A stretch of 41,543 bases of DNA, taken from positions 560,864 through 602,406 of the forward strand of contig NZ_LMUH01000026.1 in assembly GCF_009766105.1 (NCBI RefSeq). The letters are read 5' to 3'. Under the pieces are notes generated by a model, which was not told where the DNA came from, did no database searches, and saw nothing but the letters and a program-made list of their open reading frames with translations. The position numbers and the translations under genes are program-made. This DNA comes from Granulicella sp. S156 (lineage in GTDB: Bacteria > Acidobacteriota > Terriglobia > Terriglobales > Acidobacteriaceae). Below are positions 23,525 through 32,522 of the stretch, piece by piece; the stretch's first letter is position 1; every line of letters starts with the position of its first letter.

Positions 23525-24276
23525 GCTCTCTCCTGTTACTTGACTCGAGGCCTTCTGAAGCTGCCAGCACGGGGGTGACGGCCGTTCGGAAGGGAGCAGA
23601 CGTGCTGTTTAGCGCGCCTGCTCAGTTGGACTCTTGGTGCGCCTATTCCGGTGTAGCCGCTCCTCGCAGCGACCACTCCTTTAGCGCATAATGCGTGGTA
23701 CAAAACCCCAGCGAAGCATTCTGCGGGGTGGAAACTTGAGATGGCTCTCGCTTTTGAATTCACCTTTGAATCCACAAGCGAAAAGCTGCTACAAACGACC
23801 CACGAGCCGCCAACTAAAGCGGGCAGGCATGGGCCAGAGGGCTAACGGGCGCCGAAAACGGCGAAAACGCCCTGCGGGGCAGTGTGCCCGGAGAGCGCGA
23901 ATGCGTTCCTGAGTGCTGGATTGGTACACTTGCTGTGGATTGTCGCCGCCCTTTGAGTCCTCGCCCTATCTGGACGGAGCCTCAGCAGATTGCCGCTTGT
24001 CGCACGTTTCACCCTGCGGATCCGCCGCTCGAACCGTAAGGTGGCCGGCTCCATAACCTGCTTCGCAGTGCCAGGATGAACCGGTATATAGCTATGGATT
24101 ACAAGACCGCTACAACGCGTATGAACTAAATTTTGAGGTCCGCCTGCAAAAACGCTGCACACCGAGGCAGCAGCGGATATCCCCATTGAAGAGGATACCG
24201 CAATCTGCCTCGGAGTGCAAGCTGAAGCTCGCGGGCTTGCCGAAGCAAGCCCGAAATGCTTCTGGCCAAAGGACTT
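23525..24276 (-). other. Long gene-free rplL-rpoB spacer (752 nt)
   Basis: No frame in this stretch resembles a protein. It carries the attenuator-like hairpin at 24232-24253 just behind rplL and a small CGCCG-AAAA-CGGCG hairpin at 23850-23863. In E. coli the corresponding gap (about 320 nt) contains the rplL-rpoB attenuator and an RNase III site, so control of rpoBC relative to ribosomal protein genes is the expected role. A separate rpoB promoter is possible; on the minus strand a TATATA lies at about 24085-24090 without a good -35. Confidence 0.5.
24232..24253 (-). terminator. Attenuator-like hairpin after rplL
   Basis: A perfect 9-bp stem with a UUCG loop on the transcribed (minus) strand: CGGGCTTGC-TTCG-GCAAGCCCG. 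It begins 24 nt after the rplL stop. There is no U-run behind it, so partial termination or RNA processing is more likely than full termination. This is the classical place for the rplL-rpoB attenuator. Confidence 0.6.
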
Positions 24277-24651
24277 TTACTTGATCTCGACAGTCGCGAC
24301 GCCTTCGAACTTCTTGGCGATGGCAGCCGCGTCTTCCTTCGAGACATTCTCCTTCAAGGGCTTGGGAGCGCCGTCGACCAGGTCCTTGGCTTCCTTCAAG
24401 CCAAGGGCGGTGACTTCACGCACAGCCTTGATGGTGTTGATCTTGTTCGCGCCGGCATCCTTGAGGATGACGGTGAACTCGGTCTTCTCTTCGACTGGTG
24501 CCGCTGCTGCTGCACCGCCGCCCGCAGGGGCTGCTGCAACTGCCGCTGCAGCCGAAACGCCGAGACGCTCTTCGAGCTTCTTTACCAACTCCGAAGCCTC
24601 AAGCAGGCTGAGGCTAACGATCTGATCTTCCAACTGCTGAATGTCCGCCAT
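24277..24651 (-). CDS. rplL: 50S ribosomal protein L7/L12
   Basis: 124 residues, the normal length. The N-terminal dimerisation helices ([20 protein letters not shown]) bind L10. An Ala/Gly/Pro hinge follows (about 33-53, with [17 protein letters not shown]). The C-terminal domain ([47 protein letters not shown]) recruits translation factors to the ribosomal stalk. GGAGAG 5 nt before the ATG is a good ribosome-binding site. It lies 170 nt after rplJ, a wide gap for this pair. Confidence 0.99.
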   Translation of the reverse strand: MADIQQLEDQIVSLSLLEASELVKKLEERLGVSAAAAVAAAPAGGGAAAAAPVEEKTEFTVILKDAGANKINTIKAVREVTALGLKEAKDLVDGAPKPLKENVSKEDAAAIAKKFEGVATVEIK

Positions 24652-24702
24652 GATTCTCTCCGTTTACTACTAAAATTCACAAAACAAACGTTTTGTTTGA
24701 TT

Positions 24703-24729
24703 TTTATACTGCCGATTTGCTTCTCCCAA
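24703..24729 (-). promoter_or_regulatory. Possible extra promoter in front of rplL
   Basis: On the minus strand TTGGGA and TATAAA are separated by 15 nt, shorter than the preferred 17. Placed in the 170-nt rplJ-rplL gap, such a promoter could raise L7/L12 over L10, as the stalk needs several L7/L12 per L10. The match is weak, and the call is a suggestion only. Confidence 0.2.
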
Positions 24730-24821
24730 GGCTGATGTTCTAGCTCGGGCTGCCGCAATCCCTTCGGGTTTCCGTTGCGCCCAGACTGCGCACCCGCTGG
24801 ATACCACAGCAAAACTTGTGT

Positions 24822-25562
24822 TTAGCCTTCGGCCGATTCGCTCGAAGCCGCTTCGCCAGCCTGCGAGGCTGTGCCATTCTCCGGCTCTGCCGCACCCGAA
24901 GGCTGCTCGCCAGCCGCAGACTCCTCGACATGCGCCGCTGCCACTTCAGCCACCGGAGACTCATCAACCGCAGGAGCCTCCGCTGCCGGCGCTTCCGCGA
25001 CCGGAGCAGCTTCCACTACAGGAGCCGCAGCCGGTGCGCCGAACTTGCCCTGCTCCGCGGCCATATTGACGACGACGGCGAGGTTGCGGCCAGTAGCGTT
25101 GATAACCGTTGCGAGACGCTGCGCGGGCGACTGGATAAGGAAGAGGAGCTTCGAGAAGAGCTCTTCCTTGCCAGGAAGCTTTGCGAGCGAGTCGATTTGA
25201 GCAATGTCGATCAGCTTGCCATCGACGATGCCGAGCTTAAAGGTGAACTCTGCGTTGTCCTTTACCCAGGTCGAGAGCGCCTTTGCGAGCGCAACCGGAT
25301 CGCCAGAGGTATAAGCAACCGAGGACACACCCTTGAGGCCCTGCAGAGCCGCCTCAACCTTGGTGCCTTCAGCCGACTTTGCCGCCAGCTTGTTCTTGAC
25401 AACATGATAGTTGCCACCCGCTGCGCGGATGATCTTACGGAGCTCGAAGTCCTTCGACGCCGTGAGCCCCTTAAAGGTGCCGATAATGGCCGAGGTCGAG
25501 CTTTCGAGCTCGGTCGCCAGCTGTTTTACTTTCTCGTTCTTCTTCGCCTTGGTCAACGCCAT
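24822..25562 (-). CDS. rplJ: 50S ribosomal protein L10 with an Ala/Glu-rich C-terminal tail
   Basis: Residues 1-172 are a regular L10: MALTKAKKNEKVKQLATEL, the FKGLTASKDFELRKIIR region that contacts 23S rRNA, and the C-terminal helix (PAQRLATVINATGRNLAVVV) that holds the L7/L12 dimers. L10 is usually about 165-180 residues, but here a further ~74 residues follow (173-246), built almost only from Ala, Glu, Pro, Val, Ser and Gly. The tail is acidic and presumably disordered. The start ATG is supported by AGGTTAGG upstream. It lies 89 nt after rplA, and its leader may bind the L10-L7/L12 complex for autoregulation. Confidence 0.98.
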   Translation of the reverse strand: MALTKAKKNEKVKQLATELESSTSAIIGTFKGLTASKDFELRKIIRAAGGNYHVVKNKLAAKSAEGTKVEAALQGLKGVSSVAYTSGDPVALAKALSTWVKDNAEFTFKLGIVDGKLIDIAQIDSLAKLPGKEELFSKLLFLIQSPAQRLATVINATGRNLAVVVNMAAEQGKFGAPAAAPVVEAAPVAEAPAAEAPAVDESPVAEVAAAHVEESAAGEQPSGAAEPENGTASQAGEAASSESAEG

Positions 25563-25651
25563 GGGGGAACCTAACCTTCGCTGCCGGCCCTACAAATCCG
25601 GCTCAAGTCTTATGCGCAATACACCTGCGCGGAAATCTTTATAGAGCAGCC
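25563..25651 (-). promoter_or_regulatory. rplJ leader, possible L10 autoregulatory site
   Basis: The 89-nt rplA-rplJ spacer contains a small stem GCCGG / CCGGC just ahead of the rplJ ribosome-binding site on the transcribed strand. In many bacteria L10-(L7/L12) represses its own mRNA in this leader. I cannot recognise the full kink-turn motif, so the assignment rests mainly on position. Confidence 0.3.
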
Positions 25652-26365
25652 TTACGCCTTGGTCGCAACCTCAGCCACAGCAGCCTCAAGCTCAATACCG
25701 GGGCCCATCGTAGAGCTGAGCACGATACGCTTGATGTACTTACCCTTGGCCGCTGAGGGCTTCGCCTTGACGACCGAATTGATAACGGTCAGGGCGTTGT
25801 CCTGCAGCTTCTGCGGGTCGAACGAAAGCTTGCCAACAGGCACATGAACCAGCGCCGTCTTGTCGGCGCGGAACTCAACCTTACCGGCCTTGATCTCTTT
25901 GATCGCGGCAGCGACGTCGGTGGTGACGGTGCCGGTCTTGGGGTTCGGCATCAGACCACGAGGTCCGAGCACCTTACCGAGACGGCCAACCGAACGCATC
26001 ATGTCGGGCGTAGCGATGAGGGCATCGAAGTCGGTCCAGTTTTCCTTCTGGATCTTCTCGACCAGCTCTTCGCCGCCGAAGAACTCAGCGCCGGCAGCCT
26101 CAGCCTCACGAACCTTTTCGCCCGAAGCGATAACCGCGACAACCTTGGACTTGCCACCCAAACCGTGGGGGAGGATCACCGTTCCGCGGACCATCTGGTC
26201 AGCGTGGCGGGTATCGACACCAAGGCGCAGGGTCAGGTCGACGGTCTCGTCGAACTTCGCGTACTTCGCCTTCTGCAATAGAGGAATCGCATCCCCAATG
26301 GTGTACGGACGCGGCTCAACAAGGGCGCGCGCCTTCGTCAAATTCTTGGAAAGTTTCTTAGCCAT
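25652..26365 (-). CDS. rplA: 50S ribosomal protein L1
   Basis: 237 residues, the standard length. The N-terminal part reads [19 protein letters not shown] and [10 protein letters not shown]. The RNA-binding signature is around [16 protein letters not shown], and the C-terminal part carries [17 protein letters not shown]1 forms the mobile stalk that moves the E-site tRNA and often represses its own mRNA. GAGGA lies 6 nt before the ATG. It is the first gene of this cluster half: rplK, normally directly upstream, is 12.6 kb away, so a promoter must lie in 26366-26689. Confidence 0.99.
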   Translation of the reverse strand: MAKKLSKNLTKARALVEPRPYTIGDAIPLLQKAKYAKFDETVDLTLRLGVDTRHADQMVRGTVILPHGLGGKSKVVAVIASGEKVREAEAAGAEFFGGEELVEKIQKENWTDFDALIATPDMMRSVGRLGKVLGPRGLMPNPKTGTVTTDVAAAIKEIKAGKVEFRADKTALVHVPVGKLSFDPQKLQDNALTVINSVVKAKPSAAKGKYIKRIVLSSTMGPGIELEAAVAEVATKA

Positions 26366-26689
26366 TCAATCCTCGTCTCCCACCCCTACATGCTTTGTTC
26401 TGCATGGGCGTGGTCTCGACTAGTCTGCACGGGAGTACAGACAACCCTCTAAGTATGCCGGAAATTCAATCACGATGCAAGAGATGACGAGTGCCAGCAG
26501 CAGATCTAAATGAGATGGCATCAGTAAGCGTGGCAAATCGTGGCTGAATCTGATGCTCCACCTTGGCACCCAATATTGTGCGAATATCGCCCAAACAAGG
26601 ATTGACAGGAATCAGCCCCCAGATTCTCGCCATCTACAGCACAAACCCCGCAACGGGCCGTGGCCTTTGGCCGAGCTTCCACCCTCTAT
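26366..26689 (-). other. Gene-free leader region of the rplA cluster
   Basis: The 324 bases between the glycosyltransferase stop and the rplA start carry no gene. They must hold the promoter of rplA-rplJ-rplL-rpoB-rpoC. A short inverted repeat GTCTG / CAGAC (about 26423-26442) falls in the presumed 5' leader and might take part in L1 feedback. Confidence 0.5.
26452..26480 (-). promoter_or_regulatory. Candidate promoter for rplA-rpoC
   Basis: On the minus strand TTGCAT (26475-26480) and CATACT (26452-26457) are separated by exactly 17 nt. The -10 matches 4 of 6 and the -35 only 3 of 6, so this is a moderate candidate. It would give a leader of about 80 nt before rplA. Confidence 0.3.
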
Positions 26690-28294
26690 CTACGGCAAAA
26701 CACCAGGCGCTGGCGTAGCCCGATATGCCATGCCCAGCAGAAAAGGCCCTTCAGTCTGCAGCTGAAAGTGATCCGCCTGCAATTGCTTGTCGAGCCACTC
26801 ATCGACTTCCACATACTTTCCATCCGTAACCAGAACACTGTGCGGCCCGGAGAGCGCACGGAACTGCTCATACGGAAGCGTATGGAACTGCGGGATAGTT
26901 TGCCCGATGTCCTGAGCGAAGTGACTAGCGGCATCGCGGTGAAGCCAACCGTATTCGAGATTCATGGAATAGAGGAGCGTAAAGCGATCGGCAGTAGCAG
27001 GCGGCAGATAGAAGTGCGCCAGTAGAAACGATTCAACGCTACGGACGTAGATAGTTTCGACGGGCAGCCCCCTTCCATCTACCAGGGCGGACGGCAGTTG
27101 GATCTGCTGGCGAAAGACTGCATACTCCCGGTGGCAGCGTTTGATTTCGCGCACGGCGAGCCCCAGAGATGCCAACAAGACGAGACCCAGTATGGCGTAG
27201 TAAGCGGGTTTACGCGTGAGCATCGGAGAGATCGCCAGCGCAACGACGATGGAGAGGCCACCCAGCGCAGGAAGCGTATAGCGCGGTTCAAAGGCATGCG
27301 TGGCAAAACGGCTGAGAAAGAAAGCGAAGACCGGCAGCAGCGTGAGCGCGATGGGGGCGGTCCATGCGGAGACAGGAGAATCAGAGACACGTGCGCGAAT
27401 GACATACCACGCAGAGAGGAAGGCAGACACGCCGACCAAAAGCAGCACCGGTATCGCAATAAAAAGATTGGCCCCAACGATCGCGAGCAGCCATTCGTAG
27501 GTCGTCCAGATCACCTGAGGAGTCGGGATCTGTGCGTAGTAGTGGGCTTTGAAGGTAAGCGCCGCTCGCGAAAACGGCACGTCCAACAGAATCGTTGCGC
27601 CGCCGCAGAGTAAAGCGGCGATGACAGGCCAGTCGGGACGCCGACGCTCGAAGGTGCGAACCAACTCCGCCAGATACAGCGGCCCTAGAAGCAGCAGGCC
27701 ATAATAATGGCTCGTGATCGCAAGGCCCAGCGAAACGACCAACCCTAGCAGAGAGAGGACTCGTCGCCTGAGAGGCGTCTGCTGAGTTGCCAGATACCAG
27801 CAGAGCAAGGATGAAGTCCCCGTCGCGATAAGGAGTGCATAGCTGCGCCCTTCATCGGCATAGTGCCGTGCGTAGGTAAGCGTTGGAAGCAACAGACCGA
27901 TAAGTGCTGCCCGATCCCCGGCAAAAGCTCGCACGATGCAGAAGATGCAGTACTGCGCCAGCAGGAAACATAGCATCGAGGGCAGACGCTGCGCCTGGAG
28001 TGTCGGCCCCAGAACGGTCTGAAATCCATGCACGATGAGGTGAAAGGTAGGTGGCTCAAGAGAAAAGGGGTGGTGGAGTTGCGTATGCAGGATCGCCCGT
28101 ACGGGTTGCGTGTCCGTGTAGTACTCCAGCAGCTCGTCGATCCAGATCCGCTTGTAGAGAGACGCCGCAAAAGCCCCCAAAAAGGTGAGCAACAGAAGCA
28201 CAACCGCCGGCAGCGATGGACGCAGCGATATCTCCAGAGGCATACGAGAGGGAACGGTGTTCTTTTGTGCCGGAATAGTGGAATACTCTGCCAT
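26690..28294 (-). CDS. GT39-like membrane glycosyltransferase
   Basis: 534 residues with about ten membrane helices and a soluble C-terminal ~130 residues. Early helices are VVLLLLTFLGAFAASLY and LPSMLCFLLAQYCIFCIV. The first external loop has the acidic pair typical of polyprenyl-phosphate-sugar transferases (KRIWIDELLEYYT, Asp53-Glu54), and EPPTFHLIVHG and ARHYADEGRSYALL follow as expected in the ArnT/PMT-like (GT39) superfamily. Such enzymes move a sugar from a lipid-phosphate carrier to lipid or protein acceptors at the outer face of the inner membrane. Donor and acceptor are not predictable. AGCAGGTT precedes the ATG. It is divergent from the acyltransferase gene and is the first gene inside the rplA-rplK interval. 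Confidence 0.75.
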   Translation of the reverse strand: MAEYSTIPAQKNTVPSRMPLEISLRPSLPAVVLLLLTFLGAFAASLYKRIWIDELLEYYTDTQPVRAILHTQLHHPFSLEPPTFHLIVHGFQTVLGPTLQAQRLPSMLCFLLAQYCIFCIVRAFAGDRAALIGLLLPTLTYARHYADEGRSYALLIATGTSSLLCWYLATQQTPLRRRVLSLLGLVVSLGLAITSHYYGLLLLGPLYLAELVRTFERRRPDWPVIAALLCGGATILLDVPFSRAALTFKAHYYAQIPTPQVIWTTYEWLLAIVGANLFIAIPVLLLVGVSAFLSAWYVIRARVSDSPVSAWTAPIALTLLPVFAFFLSRFATHAFEPRYTLPALGGLSIVVALAISPMLTRKPAYYAILGLVLLASLGLAVREIKRCHREYAVFRQQIQLPSALVDGRGLPVETIYVRSVESFLLAHFYLPPATADRFTLLYSMNLEYGWLHRDAASHFAQDIGQTIPQFHTLPYEQFRALSGPHSVLVTDGKYVEVDEWLDKQLQADHFQLQTEGPFLLGMAYRATPAPGVLP

Positions 28295-28435
28295 AACCTG
28301 CTACCTCTGTGAGATGTTCTGCAACTAACTGGGTAGGATGGTAGTTTTCCTCCCTGGGTCACATGGGTCTGCAGTCTCCCTTTTTGTGCCGCGGTTTCGG
28401 TACACTTTGCGCAGGAATAATCGAGGAACATCTTC

Positions 28436-29203
28436 TTGGATCTGCTTCGCAAGCTCTATCGAGCCATCAAAGTCATCGCACACTTCAGCTACGGGGCAGT
28501 AGAACTCGCGATCAAACAGCCTAAGACAAGGGCCACGCGAGCAGCCTGGCTCAGCCACTTCTGTGCACGCTTGGCGCGCTCCATGAATATCAGCCTGGAT
28601 GTAGAGGGGCCGGTCCCAATGCAGAACGCGGTGATCTCCAACCATCTGACGTATGTCGACATCGTTCTTCACGCGGCGGCACGGCCATGCGTATTTGTCT
28701 CGAAGATCGAGCTGCGTTCGACCCCGCTGCTCGGCTGGATGAGCTTGATGAGCGGGACCGTATACGTCGCACGTGGCTTTGGAGGCAGCGCTGCCAAAGC
28801 CGCCGAAGGCATGGCCAAAGGCCTTCGCGATGGCCTGCCCGTGGTGTTCTTCCCCGAAGGCACGACCGGCGTCGGCGATGAGCCCACACTTCCCTTTCGC
28901 AGCGGTCTGATTGCACAGACACTGGAGGCCGATGTTCCGATCATCGCGGCGTTTATCAGCTATGAGCTTTCGCCGAGGGATGTAGCGTCAGGCAAGACGC
29001 TGCGTAACGACGTTCATTGGGGGCCACAGTCGCTGCCTGCACACATATGGAACTTCCTCGGGCTGCATGAGTTGAAGGCGACCATTCGGTTTGCCGAGTC
29101 GCCTATCGCGTTTTCCAAAGAGGCGATCGAGCATAGAAAGATTGCGGCGGTTGAGGCACAGGAAGCTGTAGTGGCTCTAAAGGAAGCTTCACAGTTAGTG
29201 TGA
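28436..29203 (+). CDS. 1-acyl-sn-glycerol-3-phosphate acyltransferase (PlsC family)
   Basis: 255 residues starting at TTG 28436, supported by GAGGAA at 28423-28428. The motif H-x4-D is in SNHLTYVDIVL (His70, Asp75). The phosphate-binding motif is FFPEGTTG at about 138-145. A further block (RSGLIAQTLEADVPIIA) fits PlsC. The enzyme transfers an acyl chain to the sn-2 position of lysophosphatidate in phospholipid synthesis; ornithine-lipid acyltransferases (OlsA) look similar and cannot be excluded. It is probably associated with the inner membrane through its N-terminal helix. It stands alone on the plus strand, convergent with the GH105-type gene after a 34-nt gap. Confidence 0.88.
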   Translation: MDLLRKLYRAIKVIAHFSYGAVELAIKQPKTRATRAAWLSHFCARLARSMNISLDVEGPVPMQNAVISNHLTYVDIVLHAAARPCVFVSKIELRSTPLLGWMSLMSGTVYVARGFGGSAAKAAEGMAKGLRDGLPVVFFPEGTTGVGDEPTLPFRSGLIAQTLEADVPIIAAFISYELSPRDVASGKTLRNDVHWGPQSLPAHIWNFLGLHELKATIRFAESPIAFSKEAIEHRKIAAVEAQEAVVALKEASQLV

Positions 29204-29237
29204 TGACGTCCTTTCAATCATCCCCATACATTGTGAT

Positions 29238-31199
29238 CTAGCGCGCGACCGCCTGGCCTACGATCCAATGCACCAGTTCCTGACCGGCAGCGAAGTTCTG
29301 CTCGCCCAGCGGGCTTTTGCGTCCGTCCGTGTACTCGTTGTAAACCCATGGATCAGTATTGGCATAGACCAGGCCTTTGCCTGTGTGCGACACCGCCATA
29401 ACGACATCGCCCTTATCGACCAACACCGGCTTCGCCGCCCCGGAGACAGTGATCGTGCAGATCTCCTTTTCCAGGGCTTTGTAGCTTTCATGGAAGATGC
29501 CGCCCGTGCCCGCCGGTATCTGCACCAGCGTGGTGGAATAGTCACTCCCAATCTCTTGGTTGCGATCGACCGCGTTGTAGTGAATACCGAAGCGCTCACT
29601 GAGGATGTTGAAGTGCGCGAACTCCGAGTGGTCGCTGTCGTTCTCCATCAGCATGAGCACACCACCGGACTTGACCCAGGCTTCGATCGCATCGGCGCTC
29701 TCCTTGTCCATATAGTGCGGATTCGGGTTGAGCAGAGGGATATCGGGTGAGGGGATGACGTAGACCGAGACACCCTTAAGATCCGCTGCGCGCGGCGCAT
29801 GGTCGAGCAGCTCGAGTCGCATGCCGTACTGCGAAAACATGTGGCCCAGGAACGAGTAACCGCTGTTGGCGTCGTCAAAGAATTTGTAGTGGAACAACTC
29901 CATATGCCCATCGGCAACCTTGCGCTGCTGGGAGTTGAACCAGGCGTCCACCAGGACGGTCTTGCCGCGTGCCTTGCTGAAGAGGTCCCCAGCACGTTCG
30001 CGCTGGGTGATCTCGCTAAGTGCCAGCAAATAAGCGCCGACACCTTTGGCATCGTTGTCGCCCACTGGCTCGCCGATGTAATAGTCGTACGTACCGCTGC
30101 GATATGGATTTCCACCGAGACCAGCGACCTTCACCGTCCCCGTGAATGTTCCATCGGGCTTGACGAAGTGCGACTGAATGCCTGCCCATCCGCGCTTCAC
30201 ATTGGCCTCATAGCCCAGCGGCAGAACGTCCATGCGTATTCCTTTGGCGAGAGCGTAGACAAACATGCAGCTCGCCGAAGCTTCCAGATAGTTGCCCTTG
30301 GCCCCGCCCTTATCCATCACCTGCCACCACAGTCCGGTCGCAGGGTCCTGATAGCGTGCGGCAGTAGTCAGCACGCGGCGCGTAAGGCCTTCGATGGCAG
30401 CCCTCTGCGGGTCGCTAGCCGGCATGCGATCCAGCACATCGACGAGTGCCATCGCATACCAGCCCATCGCCCGCGCCCACACCTCGGGACTAAGCCCGGT
30501 TTGCTTGTTGGCCCAGTCCATCTTCTTCGACTCATCCCAGCCATGGCGCAGAAGCCCGGTCTGGCGATCGCGCATGTGTTCATCCATCAGGAGAAGCTGT
30601 TCGGCCACGCCGTCCATCTCGAGCGGACGATCGAAGGTACGAGCGTAACTGGCGAGAAACGGCTCGGCCATATAGGCGCCGTCGAGCCACATCTGATCGG
30701 GATAGATCTGCTTGTGCCAGTAGCCGCCGCTCGCGTTTTTGGGCTGCTGCTGCATCTGGTCGTGCAGAAACTTTGCGGCGAGGTAGTACTTCGGCTGCTG
30801 CAGTACGCGATACAGCAGGATCGCACTGCGGCCCATCTCGATGTCATCCATCGAATGCGCATCGGAGGGGAACGACGCACCCTCGTCGAGGTGAATGATG
30901 CCGTCCTTGTCCACCGAGCGGTCGACGGCGGCCTTTATGTAGTTGAAGAGTCTGCCGTCACCGGTCACGCGCCATTCGGCGGCGATGCCATCAAGCAGCA
31001 CACCCTGCTCATAGCCCCACTCTCCCGGATGCTTGACGGTTGCGATGCGGCCCTCGGGCCACTCACGCAGTACGCGTTCGACGACGGGATTCGTTGCCCC
31101 ATCCTTCGCCGGCGTGGAGCTGGTCTGGGCCTGCGTGCAGACTGCACTCGTCAGCAGAAGAACTCCGGCCAACACACATCGCTTCGATACAAACCGCAT
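29238..31199 (-). CDS. Secreted GH88/GH105-type unsaturated glucuronyl/rhamnogalacturonyl hydrolase with an extra C-terminal domain
   Basis: 653 residues: a signal peptide (residues 1-24, MRFVSKRCVLAGVLLLTSAV), an (alpha/alpha)6-barrel at about 35-400, and a second domain at about 410-650. The barrel shows MDDIEMGRSAILLYRV, QIYPDQMWLDGAYMAEPFLA (with the likely catalytic Asp), and SPEVWARAMGWYAMALVDVL, all typical of GH105 YteR/YesR-like enzymes. These remove the unsaturated uronic acid left by pectate or rhamnogalacturonan lyases. The C-terminal domain looks like a GATase1/DUF4350-type alpha/beta domain (GKTVLVDAWFNSQQ, GVSVYVIPSPDIPLLN, AWVKSGGVLMLMEND). GAGGTGAG precedes the ATG. It follows the lactonase-like gene by 73 nt, probably in one operon. 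Confidence 0.88.
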   Translation of the reverse strand: MRFVSKRCVLAGVLLLTSAVCTQAQTSSTPAKDGATNPVVERVLREWPEGRIATVKHPGEWGYEQGVLLDGIAAEWRVTGDGRLFNYIKAAVDRSVDKDGIIHLDEGASFPSDAHSMDDIEMGRSAILLYRVLQQPKYYLAAKFLHDQMQQQPKNASGGYWHKQIYPDQMWLDGAYMAEPFLASYARTFDRPLEMDGVAEQLLLMDEHMRDRQTGLLRHGWDESKKMDWANKQTGLSPEVWARAMGWYAMALVDVLDRMPASDPQRAAIEGLTRRVLTTAARYQDPATGLWWQVMDKGGAKGNYLEASASCMFVYALAKGIRMDVLPLGYEANVKRGWAGIQSHFVKPDGTFTGTVKVAGLGGNPYRSGTYDYYIGEPVGDNDAKGVGAYLLALSEITQRERAGDLFSKARGKTVLVDAWFNSQQRKVADGHMELFHYKFFDDANSGYSFLGHMFSQYGMRLELLDHAPRAADLKGVSVYVIPSPDIPLLNPNPHYMDKESADAIEAWVKSGGVLMLMENDSDHSEFAHFNILSERFGIHYNAVDRNQEIGSDYSTTLVQIPAGTGGIFHESYKALEKEICTITVSGAAKPVLVDKGDVVMAVSHTGKGLVYANTDPWVYNEYTDGRKSPLGEQNFAAGQELVHWIVGQAVAR

Positions 31200-31272
31200 G
31201 AACTCACCTCAACGCTCACCAGCATACCCGAGCGAAAGTACCAAAAGGAAAGCCTGCGGGCACGATGAAGGA

Positions 31273-32470
31273 TCACGGCTGTTTTTCGCGCAGGACCATC
31301 AGTTCATTGGAACTGAAGATCGTGAGATAGAGCGTCGTTCCGTCTGGAGAGACGGTAATATTGCGCGGGAACTCTCCAGTCTTGATCTTCTGCTTCAGCA
31401 GAGGCTTGGCTCCATCCGACAAATCAAAGAGCGTCGCATTGCCGGAGCCCCCGGAAAAGCGATTTGAGTTTGCCACCAGCAGCGATTTGCCCCCATTGAA
31501 AACCCTGAGGCCGACTGGAGCCTCGCCGCTCGTTGGAATGGCTCTTAGGAACGCATGGCTGCGATCCGTCTCCAGTGCTTTCGTGTCGAACACGAGGACG
31601 CGATTGTCGCCCCTTGCCGTGACGTACAGGGTTGCCCCATCGGGCGACACGGACTCTCGCACAGGAGAGCACCCAGCATCCTCCGCAGCGACAACGGACG
31701 CGCGAATCTCCTGTGGCGTCGATGCTGAGGTAAGCGCTGTCGCCTTTGCTACGTCGATCACGTACAACGCGCCATTCGGCATAGCCCGGTCAGCCCTGCC
31801 TTGAACGCAACCTTCCCGTTCCAGCTCCGGTACGCCATGCCCTGCCAGCAGTTGAGCGACATCCGGCCGAACGACCTCTCCGACGGCATAGACCCGCAGG
31901 CCATCCGGTGAAATCGCAACACCCGGCGTAGCGTTCGGCGTTCGGATGTGGGCCAACGGCTCCGGGTCAATATCTCCGGCATCGCCCCGATGCAATGCAA
32001 TGACTCCAAGGTTGCCGCCGTCGCCATATTCATTGGCAACGAAGAGAAACTGACCATCGGGAGTCGCTGCAAGATATCCCGAACCCGGTCGATCTCCCTG
32101 CGGCACCACCCTTACCTTCGCTTTGCCGTGCAGGACTTCGTCCAGAGGAAGAAACGCGACACCAGCGTCCGATAGCCCCACAGCCAGAGTACGAGTATGC
32201 GGCAGCAGAACAATGCCCTGCGCCCCTACTGGACCCAATGGTTGAAACGCCACGTGCTCCAGTTTGCTGCCCGTGTCGTGAAATATCTCGATACCGGAAG
32301 ATTGCGCAGGGGCCCTGGCCTTCATCGACGGTCACCAGCACATACTGACCGTCCGGCGTCCCCAAGGCCTCGGTCGGACGACCTGAGGTTGCATACGTCC
32401 GTGTCTCCAGGGTCTGCGCAGAGGTCGCTACGGATATCGCTGCAAATACCGCTAACGCGATGTTTCTCAT
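31273..32470 (-). pseudogene. Lactonase-fold (beta-propeller) secreted protein, frameshifted
   Basis: The coding pattern lies in two frames. The first frame starts at the ATG 32470 (MRNIALAVFAAISVATSAQ, a clear signal peptide) and runs to about VLVTVDEGQG. The second frame carries the rest from about SSGIEIFHDTGSKLEHVAF. They change over at about 32300-32335, close to a run of G and C (CAGGGGCCCTGG on the plus strand). Moving from frame one to frame two needs one base less or two more. The joined product of ~397 residues has several propeller-like repeats (SPDG near AISPDGLRVYAVGE, SVSPDGATLYVTARGD, and TVSPDGTTLYLTIFSSNE), as in YncE/6-phosphogluconolactonase-like proteins. Internal start by coupling at the ATG 32325 is possible. 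The frameshift may be real decay or a sequencing error. Confidence 0.72.
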
Positions 32471-32522
32471 CCGGCCAATGTACACGCCGCGAAATAACTT
32501 TTCGTAATATTTACGGAGAGCC

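Noticed and set aside
23842..24186. A 114-codon minus-strand frame in the rplL-rpoB gap
   Set aside because: Arg/Ala-rich translation without pattern or start signal; the gap is more likely regulatory.
24816..25574. A 252-codon plus-strand frame opposite rplJ
   Set aside because: Arg-rich antisense shadow of rplJ and its Ala-rich tail.
29799..31268. A 489-codon plus-strand frame opposite the GH105-type gene
   Set aside because: The minus strand encodes a signal peptide and an (alpha/alpha)6-barrel with its catalytic motif; the plus strand does not resemble a protein.
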